From positions 1-39,874 of IMG/VR virus record IMGVR_UViG_3300031670_000004: DNA of 39,874 nt, one strand, 5' to 3'. The first letter of the stretch is position 1, and every line of letters starts with the position of its first letter. Positions 23,089-30,954 of this stretch are shown here, piece by piece. The notes below the pieces were generated by a model. It ran no database searches, was not told the origin of the DNA, and saw only the letters and a list, made by a program, of their open reading frames with translations. The position numbers and the translations under genes are program-made. This DNA comes from a virus.

Positions 23089-23523
23089 ATGCCACCATCA
23101 CTTAGCAACACTCCACAAGGTAATCAGAATCAGTTCTTTGGTCAAAAAGTGTCTATACCCGGCATCAATGTTAATAATGCTGGCGATAATCAGCTAGTAT
23201 ATAAAAACGACTATTCTGCACAGACTTTCTACTCCGGTGGTAGTATCGCTATGTCTATCGGTAAGTTAAGTACTGGTGGATACGGTATAACTATTCCAAC
23301 TAATAATGGCACACTTAATCTTGGTGTACTCCCTGATGGAAACTTGGGTATTAGTACGATTGATAGTTCTGGATTTAAGTTATTCGAAATGACTGGTGCT
23401 ACTTGGTATTGGTATGATAAAAATACTGGCAAGAATGTTACGCAGGTTGGATTACTGCCAGACGGTAGTTATGGTATGGCTGTTGCTAAATATGGCTATA
23501 ATGTTAGTGATGGGATAACCTAG
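23089..23523 (+). CDS. Tail-tip/fibre-module protein, 144 aa
   Basis: The ATG at 23089 follows AGGAGGTTAAT, a near-perfect ribosome site. Repeating elements are visible: LSTGGYGITIPTNNGTLNLGVLPDGNLGIS and a later VGLLPDGSYGMAVAKYGYNVS, each L-P-D-G-x-x-G, typical of beta-turn-rich phage tip proteins. It starts a run of four small beta-rich genes. Function inferred. Confidence 0.58.
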   Translation: MPPSLSNTPQGNQNQFFGQKVSIPGINVNNAGDNQLVYKNDYSAQTFYSGGSIAMSIGKLSTGGYGITIPTNNGTLNLGVLPDGNLGISTIDSSGFKLFEMTGATWYWYDKNTGKNVTQVGLLPDGSYGMAVAKYGYNVSDGIT

Positions 23524-23844
23524 ATGACTGTAGATGCTACTAAAATTAATTATTATAGTGGCTGGGAGATTGACCAATTAATTGACCAAGGAACTATTTC
23601 TGTTGGCTCAGGCACTACTCTTGTTGCATCTCTATCCAATGCTGAAAATCCAAATGTTTATGAGGTACAATTTCGGCCGTCCGGTATGGCTCAATGGTTC
23701 AGAATCGGTCAAAATAGTACAAATGCAACTGTCGCTGGGGGATTTCAATTTTCGTCTTATGTAGACGGAGCAAATATTTATCTTACAACTTCGACATCAG
23801 GAACGGCTAGATTTTTCATCTGGTCTGATACGGTGGTTCACTAA
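23524..23844 (+). CDS. Small tail-tip-type protein A, 106 aa
   Basis: Begins directly after the previous stop. The product MTVDATKINYYSGWEIDQLI... has a beta-sandwich-like pattern, with VYEVQFRPSGMAQWFRIGQNS and a C-terminal TARFFIWSDTVVH. It is one of three consecutive genes with similar size and architecture, so they are probably paralogues or analogues, possibly receptor-contact proteins. Confidence 0.55.
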   Translation: MTVDATKINYYSGWEIDQLIDQGTISVGSGTTLVASLSNAENPNVYEVQFRPSGMAQWFRIGQNSTNATVAGGFQFSSYVDGANIYLTTSTSGTARFFIWSDTVVH

Positions 23845-24200
23845 TGTCTAACTTTAACGATATTGCTTTTACGTCAGAGTTTCGCTATGAGCATATAGCA
23901 TTAAAAGGAAATATAGCATTTTCTGTTAATCAAACATTTCCCACATCCGTTGTAACATATACGATTGCTCACAATCTTGGATATGCACCATATTTCACTG
24001 GGTTCTATACTTTTGGCGATGGCAAGTATTTTGGTTTATCTAGTGGGCCTGCGACCTATAATCTGGATGGGAATTTCTTTCAGGTAGATAATGTTTACTC
24101 TGATGCTACTAATATTTATTTTGTGGCAGATGGGAGCAACGGGACAACCACAATTAATGGAAACTTTTATTACAGAATATATGCGGAGCCACAATCATGA
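23844..24200 (+). CDS. Small tail-tip-type protein B, 118 aa
   Basis: The ATG at 23844 overlaps the previous stop (TAATG). The block TYTIAHNLGYAPYFTGFYTFGDGKYFG and the ending NGNFYYRIYAEPQS are a recurring pattern in small phage proteins beside fibres. The order of elements matches the next gene (ATIAHGYGSDDLLFQV..., ITYFYRILIP), suggesting tandem duplication. Function likely structural. Confidence 0.58.
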   Translation: MSNFNDIAFTSEFRYEHIALKGNIAFSVNQTFPTSVVTYTIAHNLGYAPYFTGFYTFGDGKYFGLSSGPATYNLDGNFFQVDNVYSDATNIYFVADGSNGTTTINGNFYYRIYAEPQS

Positions 24201-24550
24201 GTACTGACTTTACCAAAATAGCCCTTACTTCTGGTGCGAGTTCATTAAAAGTATGGAAACAGGGGACTGGTTCTTTTGTTGTGCCAGGACTTCCAGGACA
24301 AGGAGATACTTATGGGTCGGCAACTATTGCCCATGGTTATGGTAGCGATGATTTATTATTTCAAGTGGCTATGAATGGTGGCGAAAATAACGGAACGATT
24401 ATCCCATGGGAATCAAATGATGGTAGACAAATTCAATATGCAAATATAGACGGAACTAACCTAAACATATATTGTATATCTTCAAATTCAGGCACTGGAC
24501 CAGTAGCGTCTATTACTATTACATATTTCTATAGAATATTAATCCCATAG
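24197..24550 (+). CDS. Small tail-tip-type protein C, 117 aa
   Basis: Overlaps the previous gene by 4 nt (ATGA). The start DFTKIALTSGASSLKVWKQGTGSFVVPG, the central ATIAHGYGSDDLLFQV and the ending ITITYFYRILIP parallel the preceding gene. Its stop is followed at once by TGc-TATAAT of the next promoter. Probably a tail-tip or receptor-contact protein. Confidence 0.58.
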   Translation: MSTDFTKIALTSGASSLKVWKQGTGSFVVPGLPGQGDTYGSATIAHGYGSDDLLFQVAMNGGENNGTIIPWESNDGRQIQYANIDGTNLNIYCISSNSGTGPVASITITYFYRILIP

Positions 24551-24597
24551 TGCTATAATACCCATATAAAGGTATGAGCCGTAACGGCTCTATTTTT
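24551..24597 (+). promoter_or_regulatory. Promoter-hairpin module 5
   Basis: TGc-TATAAT (24551-24559), 10 nt, AGGTAT (24570), a shorter stem GAGCC (24576-24580), loop GTAAC, stem GGCTC (24586-24590), then TA and T6. It is the most diverged of the six copies (5-bp stem, longer gap). It drives the ejection-protein operon. Confidence 0.72.
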
Positions 24598-24613
24598 TAT
24601 ATAAGGATATATT

Positions 24614-25594
24614 ATGCCACCCACAACCCAAACATCAGCCGGAGCCAACGCCTTATCCCAGAATGCCTATAACCAAGGCCAGCAACTCCAGAATCAATAC
24701 AACACTCAATCTCAACAGGATCAGGGTCAGTACGGTCAAGCCTATAATCAGGCTAATCAGTCTCAGAGTGCCTTAACTGGCTTTACCCACAATATGATAA
24801 ATGGTAATCAGTTATATGGTCAGAACCTTGCCGGCGCTCAACAAATGTATGGCTTTGACCCCAGACAACTATTAATGGCTAATAAGAACTTAGCCCAGAC
24901 TCAGGACGTGTTGAATAACCTACCACAGGCTATTTCTCAGCAAGGTAACTACTCAGGTGCTACAGCTGGCTCAGTGGCTAGTAACTACGCTAATCAGGCT
25001 AATAATGTTAATGGCGTATTAGGTAACCAGACTAACGCTGTCAATGCTTATCAGAACGTCTTAGCGGCAACCCAGCAACAGGCTAATCAGCAAACCGGTC
25101 AAGCTCTAACTGGACAAGGACAACAGTTAGCTGGCTATACTTCGGCAGCTACTAATGCTACGGGTATTATGAATAATGCTTTGCAAACTATGAATAACAT
25201 CGAACAGCTTGCACAGAGTCAGGGAACAGTTACTGCGGGACAAATTGCTCAATACCAAAACGCTTATAGTCAATATGTATCAGCTCAAGCTGCTCAAACG
25301 AGTGCTAACGCTCAGGCTCAATTGGCTCAGGCCCAAACATCTGAGGCTGCTACGCAACAGAAAACATTGCAGAACACTATCGATCAGCAGAACGCTAAGA
25401 ATAAAGCTGTTACACCGACTGCTTCAACTTCAGGAGTTTCTAATATATTTAATCCTCAACACTTAAACCCTACTCAAATCGCTAATACTAATGGTGGAGC
25501 AGTTCCATCTAACTATAATCCAACTGGTTTACAACAGTGGTTTGGTACTGATGGATCTAATTTAATTCATAGTCTAGGAAAACTATTCAAATGA
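24614..25594 (+). CDS. Internal virion/ejection-type protein, Gln/Asn-rich
   Basis: 326 aa, dominated by Gln, Asn, Ala and Tyr (AYNQGQQLQNQYNTQSQQDQGQYGQAYNQANQSQS), with helical stretches such as AQAQTSEAATQQKTLQNTIDQQNAKNK. Q/N/A-rich helical proteins next to a large Gly/Ala-rich protein after the tail hub are typical ejection proteins of podoviruses (T7 gp14 and P22 gp7/gp20 type). It would leave the capsid with the DNA and help form a channel in the host envelope. Inferred by composition and order; overlaps the next gene by 4 nt. Confidence 0.55.
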   Translation: MPPTTQTSAGANALSQNAYNQGQQLQNQYNTQSQQDQGQYGQAYNQANQSQSALTGFTHNMINGNQLYGQNLAGAQQMYGFDPRQLLMANKNLAQTQDVLNNLPQAISQQGNYSGATAGSVASNYANQANNVNGVLGNQTNAVNAYQNVLAATQQQANQQTGQALTGQGQQLAGYTSAATNATGIMNNALQTMNNIEQLAQSQGTVTAGQIAQYQNAYSQYVSAQAAQTSANAQAQLAQAQTSEAATQQKTLQNTIDQQNAKNKAVTPTASTSGVSNIFNPQHLNPTQIANTNGGAVPSNYNPTGLQQWFGTDGSNLIHSLGKLFK

Positions 25595-27633
25595 ACCCGA
25601 ATATTGCCGACCCCAACAGTATCATTAGTCAGGGGGCTAATATAATGGGGCTTACGCCCGGCGGTTCACAAAGTCCCTATACTGCCTTGTCCCCAAGTAA
25701 TACTACCTCTATAGCTCAGACTATCGCCCAGGGTAATCAACTGGCTCAACCACAAGCGCCGACAGCCCCTGCTGGCCCACAGCCTAACTTCTTAGAACGG
25801 CTACTGCCAACTATCGGCGGTATTGGTGGTGGATTACTTGGTGGCGCACTTGACCTAGGAACTGGCGGCCTAGCTTTTGCCCTCGATCCTGCTCTAGCTG
25901 GTGCAGGTAGTGCTATCGGTAGAGGAGTAGAGAATGCTCTAATGGGTCAGAACCCCTTGCAGGCTAATGACCTAGCTTCAGGTGCTATGGGTGCATTAGG
26001 TCAGGGTGTCGGTATGGGAGCTAGTAAACTACTCGGTATGGGCGGGAATGCTTTAGCTGATTTCGGTGCTGGTGCTGCCGCTAAAGCTGCTGATGCTACA
26101 CAGGCCGCAACAGATTTTGCTCCTTACGCTAATGTAGCCAAGGGCGCAGATTTACAGGGCATGAAATCTCTGTTTAATGATCAACTAGGAACTCAAGATA
26201 TATCTCCAGCTAATGTTCATAATGTTACCAGTATGCTTACTGGTGGTGGTGCTAACGATACCCCCGACTTTATTAACGCTACTAAGAATCAATTAGTGGC
26301 CGGCGCTGGGCCTGTAGATATTAGTGGCATTAGCGATACACTCAAGAACTCCATAAATAATGAGAGTAACATAGCCGCCCTCGGTAATGCCGAAGCTAGA
26401 GGTTCAGCTGGTAACGGACTCTACAATTCTCTGATGAATAAAACTATGAGTCTATATGGCCCAGAGGGAGCCGCAACAGTGGCCAATGGATCGCCCGAAG
26501 CAAGTATAGATATGACAATCCACCCGACGGCCGTTCAAGATGCTATCCAAAGTACTCGTGATTCACTAGATAACCTAAATACTAACACTGATACTGGCCA
26601 AGCTACGGCTAATGTACTCAATGATTATAGAAACGCCCTGACTAAAGCTCTTGGTGATAGTGGCGGATTAAACCAAATAATCAAAGACTATACTGTCCCA
26701 GCTGAAGATGAAGCTGCCTTTAGAGCCGCTGTTGCCGCAAAAGGGCTTCCGTCCCAAGTGGCAGATTATGGGATTAACACCCTTAATAATGCTAAGAACT
26801 ATACCGATATTACCAAAGCCGAAGTACCTCTAGTTAAGGCTGGACAACTAGCTTCCGCTGCCGATAAATACCAAGCTGGCCCAGGAGTCGTTAAGGAAGC
26901 ACAAACTGCTGCTAAGAATGGTGGGCTAATGAGTAACCCTCTGAAATTAGCAGCCGATGCAGCTGGTGCTTATGGTGTAGCTACCGGCAAACCTCAAGAT
27001 GCTATCCCAGCTATCTTGTTAGGAGTTGGGGGCAACCCTGCGCTTATGCAAACTGTAGGTCATGGATTAAGTGGGCTTGGTGGTAGAATAGGTTCAGGTA
27101 TATTAGGAGCATTAGGAATAGCAGGCGGCAACTTACCTAACGATGTAGCAGGGCCAGCTGGCGCAGGTCAACAGATAACTAACCAAGGAGGCGATATGAA
27201 CGGTGGCATGAATGCGGGCAATTTAGCCTTAGAGATGGCAATGGAAACACCTATGCTTGGTGGTGGTAATGGTAACTTAGCTTCACTACTGCCGATAGCT
27301 CAGGCAGATAATGCTGCACAAGCGGCTACGCAGGGCCTAACACCCTACTTCAATGCAGCAGGTGGCGCACAAGGGCCTATCGGTGGCTTACTTAATAAGT
27401 TAGGCGCTGGTATGTTTACTGGTGGCCCAGCCGCTAATTATGCAGCCCAAGAGCAACAAGCGGCAGCCGCTATCGCTCGAGCTGAAAGTCTTGGAACTGG
27501 AACACAAGTTAATCCATCAACTGTAGCATTACCTCAAATAACTCAGAACCAGACATCTGCTCAACAGGCACTATCTAATATACAGACATTGATGCAGAAA
27601 TTGATGATGGTTCCGGGCGCAGCTGGCAGTTAA
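25591..27633 (+). CDS. Large internal virion/ejection-type protein, 680 aa
   Basis: The N-terminal 70 residues are polar. A glycine/alanine-rich hydrophobic segment follows (residues about 75-125, LLPTIGGIGGGLLGGALDLGTGG and ALDPALAGAGSAIGRG) that could insert in membranes like a glycine zipper. Further Gly/Ala-rich stretches recur near residue 450-530 (GHGLSGLGGRIGSGILGALGIAGG). The central part is mixed helical and ends with a Q/A-rich tail (QEQQAAAAIARAES). No transglycosylase motif was recognised. It is probably the channel-forming ejection protein. It converges with the leftward gene at 27630, overlapping by 4 nt. Confidence 0.58.
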   Translation: MNPNIADPNSIISQGANIMGLTPGGSQSPYTALSPSNTTSIAQTIAQGNQLAQPQAPTAPAGPQPNFLERLLPTIGGIGGGLLGGALDLGTGGLAFALDPALAGAGSAIGRGVENALMGQNPLQANDLASGAMGALGQGVGMGASKLLGMGGNALADFGAGAAAKAADATQAATDFAPYANVAKGADLQGMKSLFNDQLGTQDISPANVHNVTSMLTGGGANDTPDFINATKNQLVAGAGPVDISGISDTLKNSINNESNIAALGNAEARGSAGNGLYNSLMNKTMSLYGPEGAATVANGSPEASIDMTIHPTAVQDAIQSTRDSLDNLNTNTDTGQATANVLNDYRNALTKALGDSGGLNQIIKDYTVPAEDEAAFRAAVAAKGLPSQVADYGINTLNNAKNYTDITKAEVPLVKAGQLASAADKYQAGPGVVKEAQTAAKNGGLMSNPLKLAADAAGAYGVATGKPQDAIPAILLGVGGNPALMQTVGHGLSGLGGRIGSGILGALGIAGGNLPNDVAGPAGAGQQITNQGGDMNGGMNAGNLALEMAMETPMLGGGNGNLASLLPIAQADNAAQAATQGLTPYFNAAGGAQGPIGGLLNKLGAGMFTGGPAANYAAQEQQAAAAIARAESLGTGTQVNPSTVALPQITQNQTSAQQALSNIQTLMQKLMMVPGAAGS

Positions 27634-27794
27634 TAATTTTTACTAATACTTTTATTTATTTCAGCTATGGTGCGGTCAGGTTCTGTAGGCCCTACTGTTT
27701 GTTTAGGCTTAGGAGGAGTATATTTCTTTTCAATCCCGAATCCAGTAACCGACCATACAATTGTCATAATTACGATCATTATAAATTCAAACAT
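27630..27794 (-). CDS. Leaderless small membrane protein, 54 aa
   Basis: I chose the ATG at 27794, 6 nt behind a TATAGT box; the upstream in-frame start at 27812 would lie inside the promoter. The product MFEFIMIVIMTIVWSVTGFG... is a transmembrane helix, then a Pro/Lys-rich segment (EKKYTPPKPKQ) and a polar tail. It is the last gene of the inverted chaperonin cassette but has its own promoter. Function unknown. Confidence 0.6.
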   Translation of the reverse strand: MFEFIMIVIMTIVWSVTGFGIEKKYTPPKPKQTVGPTEPDRTIAEINKSISKNY

Positions 27795-27800
27795 AGCTAC

Positions 27801-27829
27801 ACTATACACCACAGCACCCGTTGTGTCAA
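27801..27829 (-). promoter_or_regulatory. Leftward promoter PL3
   Basis: On the minus strand: TTGACA (27829-27824), 17 nt, TATAGT (27806-27801), 6 nt to the ATG at 27794. The spacer carries GCTGTGG, shared with PL1 and PL2. The -35 overlaps the last codons of the preceding gene. Confidence 0.78.
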
Positions 27830-28125
27830 GGTTCTTGTCGAGGTGTGGGCGTATAGACCTCTGTAAAAGTTATCTCATGTTTGGGATCGTCTAAATCTAT
27901 CTCAAACTTTAAGTTCTGCTCCCGACGATAACCAAATCTTAGAGATATTTGTTTCATATACCCAGCCGACAGTTGATCCATATATATATCAAACGATCGC
28001 TTAACAGCATTCAAGTCTTTAAGGTAGTTAATCTCGTCTTGGCTTAAAGTGTAGCGTTTAACTATCTCCTTATCCTCATCAGGTAAGTTATCGATAGGTA
28101 TTTGCTGTTTGATTCTATCCGACAT
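27826..28125 (-). CDS. Chaperonin-cassette protein of unknown function, 99 aa
   Basis: The ATG at 28125 is preceded by TAGGAGGATTAACC, a strong ribosome site. The product is charged and helical (LPDEDKEIVKRYTLSQDEINYLKDLNAVKRSFDIYMDQL), then EIDLDDPKHEITFTEVYTPTP. It overlaps the 89-aa gene upstream by 11 nt. The family is not recognised. Confidence 0.6.
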   Translation of the reverse strand: MSDRIKQQIPIDNLPDEDKEIVKRYTLSQDEINYLKDLNAVKRSFDIYMDQLSAGYMKQISLRFGYRREQNLKFEIDLDDPKHEITFTEVYTPTPRQEP

Positions 28126-28384
28126 TGGTTAATCCTCCTAGGTTACGTTCTGCCTTATGGCGTTGTTCACTTGTAAAATACTTTTTAGACTCCTCAGGAT
28201 AGGCTTCTACAAACTCTCTGTTTGGTTTGCCTTTTACCCACGGCTGAGTAATATCTTTTTGGAATCGTTTGCGCTGGTTATCATGCGACCAAGACTTATA
28301 CTGCGAGCTGACATCGAAACCCATAGGCTTGTCCTTACCCTCAACATACTCACCATTAGAGTTTATATAGCCTAGATCACTCAT
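28115..28384 (-). CDS. Phage protein of unknown function, 89 aa
   Basis: The product has the pattern PMGFDVSSQYKSWSHDNQRKRFQKDITQPWVKGKPNREFVEAYPEESKKYFTSEQ, a conserved-looking block (a Y-K-S/R-x-E/D-x-x-R-x-x-F-Q-K/R-D-I-x-Q-P motif followed by G-K-P-N-x-x-F-x-x-x-Y-P-E) that I recall from small virion-associated phage proteins, although I cannot name a family. The ATG overlaps the previous gene's end by 8 nt. Confidence 0.58.
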   Translation of the reverse strand: MSDLGYINSNGEYVEGKDKPMGFDVSSQYKSWSHDNQRKRFQKDITQPWVKGKPNREFVEAYPEESKKYFTSEQRHKAERNLGGLTNVG

Positions 28385-28592
28385 CTGGCATATCCACTAA
28401 GATACAGTCTTGCCATAGGATAGATGGTGCGGTCTGCTCTGGGCGCAATGGTAACTCGGTAGTGTGTTTCAGTGGTTCAAGATAGTCATTGATTGCCTTA
28501 ACTTCCTCAGGGCTATGTTGAGTACCACGCTCACCAATCATAACGGCTACTTCCTTAGACTGGTCATGATTCAGCAAAATATAGGCTCTCAT
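28377..28592 (-). CDS. Small protein, 71 aa
   Basis: The ATG at 28592 follows GGAGCTAAAAG. The product MRAYILLNHDQSKEVAVMIG... is a small alpha/beta protein with no recognised motif. It overlaps both neighbours in the chaperonin cassette (28 nt with the 63-aa gene). Function unknown. Confidence 0.55.
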   Translation of the reverse strand: MRAYILLNHDQSKEVAVMIGERGTQHSPEEVKAINDYLEPLKHTTELPLRPEQTAPSILWQDCILVDMPDE

Positions 28593-28755
28593 CTTTTAGC
28601 TCCTCCGGCAGTGTCGATAACTGCTCCTTACGCTCAACGGCTACTTGTCTGGGGACTTTAGGCGTAACAATACCCTGCACCTTATGTACTTTATCTGGTG
28701 GCAACGGATTGACTATGCCGCCCTCTGAGTACTTAGTTACTGGTTCGTTGTTCAT
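28564..28755 (-). CDS. Small protein, 63 aa
   Basis: The ATG at 28755 overlaps the chaperonin stop (TAATG), so it is probably translated by coupling with it. The product is polar and Pro/Glu/Lys-rich (PLPPDKVHKVQGIVTPKVPRQVAVERKEQL). No recognised motif. Because it follows the chaperonin directly, it could be a client or cofactor, but there is no direct evidence. Confidence 0.55.
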   Translation of the reverse strand: MNNEPVTKYSEGGIVNPLPPDKVHKVQGIVTPKVPRQVAVERKEQLSTLPEELKDESLYFAES

Positions 28756-30281
28756 TACTCTTTACTATTATACGCTAGGGCTGTATCGGAGAGTATCAAA
28801 GCTGAGGCAACACTGATGGCGTTCCTGACTACTTCCTTAATAACTAGCGTTGGATCGACTACGCCTAGTTCTAGGGCGTCTTTAGGCTCAGATGTAATAT
28901 GTTTCAGGTTATAACCAAACCACGCTCCAGTGCCCTCTAAATGCGCCAAATAGGCATCAGGGTTCAAGCCGGAGTTTTCCATCAGGATTCTAAACGGTTG
29001 CTTAAATGTATCGTCAAACTCACTGCCGGCAACTCTAGCTAGGGTTACGCCACCGCCCGGCACAATGCCGTCTTTCATAGCTGACTGGACTGCACAGACA
29101 GCGTCTTGGATACGCAACTTAAGCTCATCACGTTCAAACTCTAATGCTCCACCGACTTTAATAATAGCCATCTTACCGCTTAGTCTGGCTAGGCGTTCTT
29201 TGGCATACTGGACATCTTGAGGGTTATCGTCTTTCTTAACCTGTTCACGCAGGGCTTTAATGCGTGATTCGACTTCTACAGTGTTAGCATCACCACCTAG
29301 TACGGTAGTAGCTGAACCGGTTATAAGTACCTCTTTAGCAAAGCCTAGATTCTCGCTAGGGTCAAAGTCTGCGCCGGTGTATAACCTAGCACCGGTAAGC
29401 AGGGCAATATCGTCTAGGAACAGCGTTTGGCTGCCGGCAATAAATGGTGGCTCGACCGGGACTATCATAATCTTACCGATAGACTTAACCTTTTGTAATA
29501 CGCCGATAGCATCTTCACCCATGTCAGCTATTAAGACTACCTCGGTAAAGTTGGAATCAATTAGCTTCTGCACGATCGGGGCTATGTCTACCTCGGTGGC
29601 AAACCGCTTAGAGCTGATTAGAATAGGTACGTCGGTATGTTGTGACTGGTTATTGGCAATATCATTTATAAGAGCAGTGTCTCTAAAGCCTTTGCCAAAG
29701 TAAAAGCCCTCGACAATCTCGGGGTGTACGCCTAGTCCCTCGTAAGACTCAATCATTACACCGCCGTCTTTGCCGACTGTTTCCATAACTTTAGAGATCA
29801 TCTTACCAAGCGCAGGATCGTTAGCCGATATAGTAGCCACCTTTTCCAGCAATCCCTCGCTGATTGGCTTACTAACAGAATCAATATAGTCTAAGGCTAA
29901 CTTCTCAGCCTCTTTAAGTTTAACCAGTACTTGCCGAGCGTGTAGTCCCTGACCCTCCATCTTCCGGGCAGATATATATAGGTGGTGGGCAAGTAGTACA
30001 ACGGCAGTTGTTCCATCACCGGCTTTCTGGTTATTGCGCTCACTGGATAATCTAACAGATTGGATAACATCATCAACAAAGGGATCGGCATCTCTAACCA
30101 TCTTTATGTTAGTCACGCCATCATGAGAAAACAAGGGCGCACCGTGTCCGAAACCCAATATCATGTTACCGCTTAGTGGGCCATAGGACTTACGGGATAT
30201 ATCGTATAACTTAGTCGTGGCTTCTTTAATCTTAGCCTGTACTGCTTCACGGTCAGTTATTATTTCAGGTATTCTTATCAT
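28755..30281 (-). CDS. groL: GroEL-like group I chaperonin, phage-encoded
   Basis: 508 aa, about 40 shorter than bacterial GroEL and without the GGM tail. Equatorial ATP-site motifs are present: YGPLSG (residues 33-38), HDGVTN (53-58), AGDGTTAVVLLA (87-98), RLSGKMAIIKVGG (366-378), RIQDAV with the hydrolysis Asp (393), VPGGGV (408-412) and VVDPTLV (474-480). The apical region keeps EIVEGFYFGKGF, but the hydrophobic client-binding triplet seen as Y..YF in GroEL is changed to F..AL (about 200-204). It folds proteins in a ring with a co-chaperonin lid and probably folds phage virion proteins. The cognate GroES-like gene lies directly upstream with a 17-nt overlap. Confidence 0.92.
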   Translation of the reverse strand: MIRIPEIITDREAVQAKIKEATTKLYDISRKSYGPLSGNMILGFGHGAPLFSHDGVTNIKMVRDADPFVDDVIQSVRLSSERNNQKAGDGTTAVVLLAHHLYISARKMEGQGLHARQVLVKLKEAEKLALDYIDSVSKPISEGLLEKVATISANDPALGKMISKVMETVGKDGGVMIESYEGLGVHPEIVEGFYFGKGFRDTALINDIANNQSQHTDVPILISSKRFATEVDIAPIVQKLIDSNFTEVVLIADMGEDAIGVLQKVKSIGKIMIVPVEPPFIAGSQTLFLDDIALLTGARLYTGADFDPSENLGFAKEVLITGSATTVLGGDANTVEVESRIKALREQVKKDDNPQDVQYAKERLARLSGKMAIIKVGGALEFERDELKLRIQDAVCAVQSAMKDGIVPGGGVTLARVAGSEFDDTFKQPFRILMENSGLNPDAYLAHLEGTGAWFGYNLKHITSEPKDALELGVVDPTLVIKEVVRNAISVASALILSDTALAYNSKE

Positions 30282-30549
30282 AGCTAGTCCCCAATATATC
30301 TTTAACTTCTACGAGAGCCATCTTGCGTGTGTCAGCCGAACCAGTTATACGAGCATCATCACGGAACTTATGCCAGTAACCTATTCTCCCTACCCAATGA
30401 CCGATCTTTTCCTCATCTTCTTTAGCCACACTCAGTATCTCCCCATTAGTAACGCTGTCGTAGGCTTTCTCCGTCAATACAACATCTCCATAGTCGCTCG
30501 GCGGAAGAGACACAAGCACATTACCCGCAGTTGGCTCGATGGTTATCAT
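30265..30549 (-). CDS. groS: GroES-like co-chaperonin
   Basis: 94 aa, the GroES size. The pattern starts TAGNVLVSLPPSD (core strand), a mobile-loop-like GDVVLTEKA (residues 21-29) with a V-V-L tripeptide analogous to the I-V-L contact of GroES, NGEILSVAKEDEE, then FRDDARI and RKMALVEVKDILG, matching the terminal strands KVALVKEEDILA-type. It caps the GroEL-like ring. Its ATG follows AAGGCA; a TATAGT box lies about 13 nt upstream, in a region that also holds the opposite-strand promoter at 30554-30620. Confidence 0.85.
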   Translation of the reverse strand: MITIEPTAGNVLVSLPPSDYGDVVLTEKAYDSVTNGEILSVAKEDEEKIGHWVGRIGYWHKFRDDARITGSADTRKMALVEVKDILGTSYDKNT

Positions 30550-30553
30550 TGCC

Positions 30554-30620
30554 TTGCATTTTACTATAATCCCTATTACAATTCAACTAGGTATTCGAGC
30601 CACATTATGTGGCTTTTTTT
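30554..30620 (+). promoter_or_regulatory. Promoter-hairpin module 6
   Basis: TTGCAT (30554-30559), 17 nt, TACAAT (30577-30582), 6 nt, AGGTAT (30589), stem GAGCCAC (30597-30603), loop ATTAT, stem GTGGCTT (30609-30615), then a T-tract. It is followed by CAGGAG and the ATG at 30637. It points away from the divergently expressed chaperonin cassette. Confidence 0.82.
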
Positions 30621-30636
30621 AATTACAGGAGCAATT

Positions 30637-30843
30637 ATGTCCGGGATCAAGTCCGTACTCACCAGAGCTAAAAAGTCCAAGATTGCTAAAGAGGCTCGTA
30701 AGGGTCATGACTTCGGGAAGAAGAACGTTAAGGGTAAGACAGGATTTAAGGCAGTTGTTGCTAATGCTGAAAAAGAGGGGAAGTCAGCGTCCAGTGCTAA
30801 GAAAATAGCTGGCGCTGCTTTTTGGAAACAACGAGGCAAGTAG
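30637..30843 (+). CDS. Small basic protein, 68 aa
   Basis: I chose the ATG at 30637 because a promoter-hairpin module and AGGAGC lie just upstream. The protein is very basic: SGIKSVLTRAKKSKIAKEARKGHDFGKKNVKGKTGFKAVV and the end KSASSAKKIAGAAFWKQRGK. The C-terminal K-x-x-x-A-K-K-I-A-G-A-x-F motif recalls small basic phage structural proteins. High predicted expression plus basic charge suggest a DNA-condensing or virion protein; this is inference. Confidence 0.6.
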   Translation: MSGIKSVLTRAKKSKIAKEARKGHDFGKKNVKGKTGFKAVVANAEKEGKSASSAKKIAGAAFWKQRGK

Positions 30844-30954
30844 ATGAGTATCAAGAAAATAATGAAGTCAGGTAAGAAACACTGCCCTACCTGCACTTGT
30901 GGTAATTCACCTAGTACGGGAGCAATCGGCGGAAGTACGGGAGGTATAGGGTAA
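30844..30954 (+). CDS. Small Cys-rich protein, 36 aa
   Basis: Follows the previous stop directly; the next ATG overlaps its stop (TAATG). The product MSIKKIMKSGKKHCPTCTCG... has C-x2-C-x-C, a possible metal site, and a Gly/Ser-rich end. The first ten residues resemble those of both neighbouring proteins. Function unknown. Confidence 0.5.
   Translation: MSIKKIMKSGKKHCPTCTCGNSPSTGAIGGSTGGIG

Noticed and set aside
25591-27633. Tape-measure protein
   Set aside because: It is too short, Gly/Ala-rich and not a long coiled coil; no tail-tube or assembly chaperone genes are present, which fits a short-tailed phage.
29260-29703. 147-codon plus-strand frame inside the chaperonin gene
   Set aside because: It has no ribosome site or recognisable motif and is explained as a shadow of the strongly conserved chaperonin.
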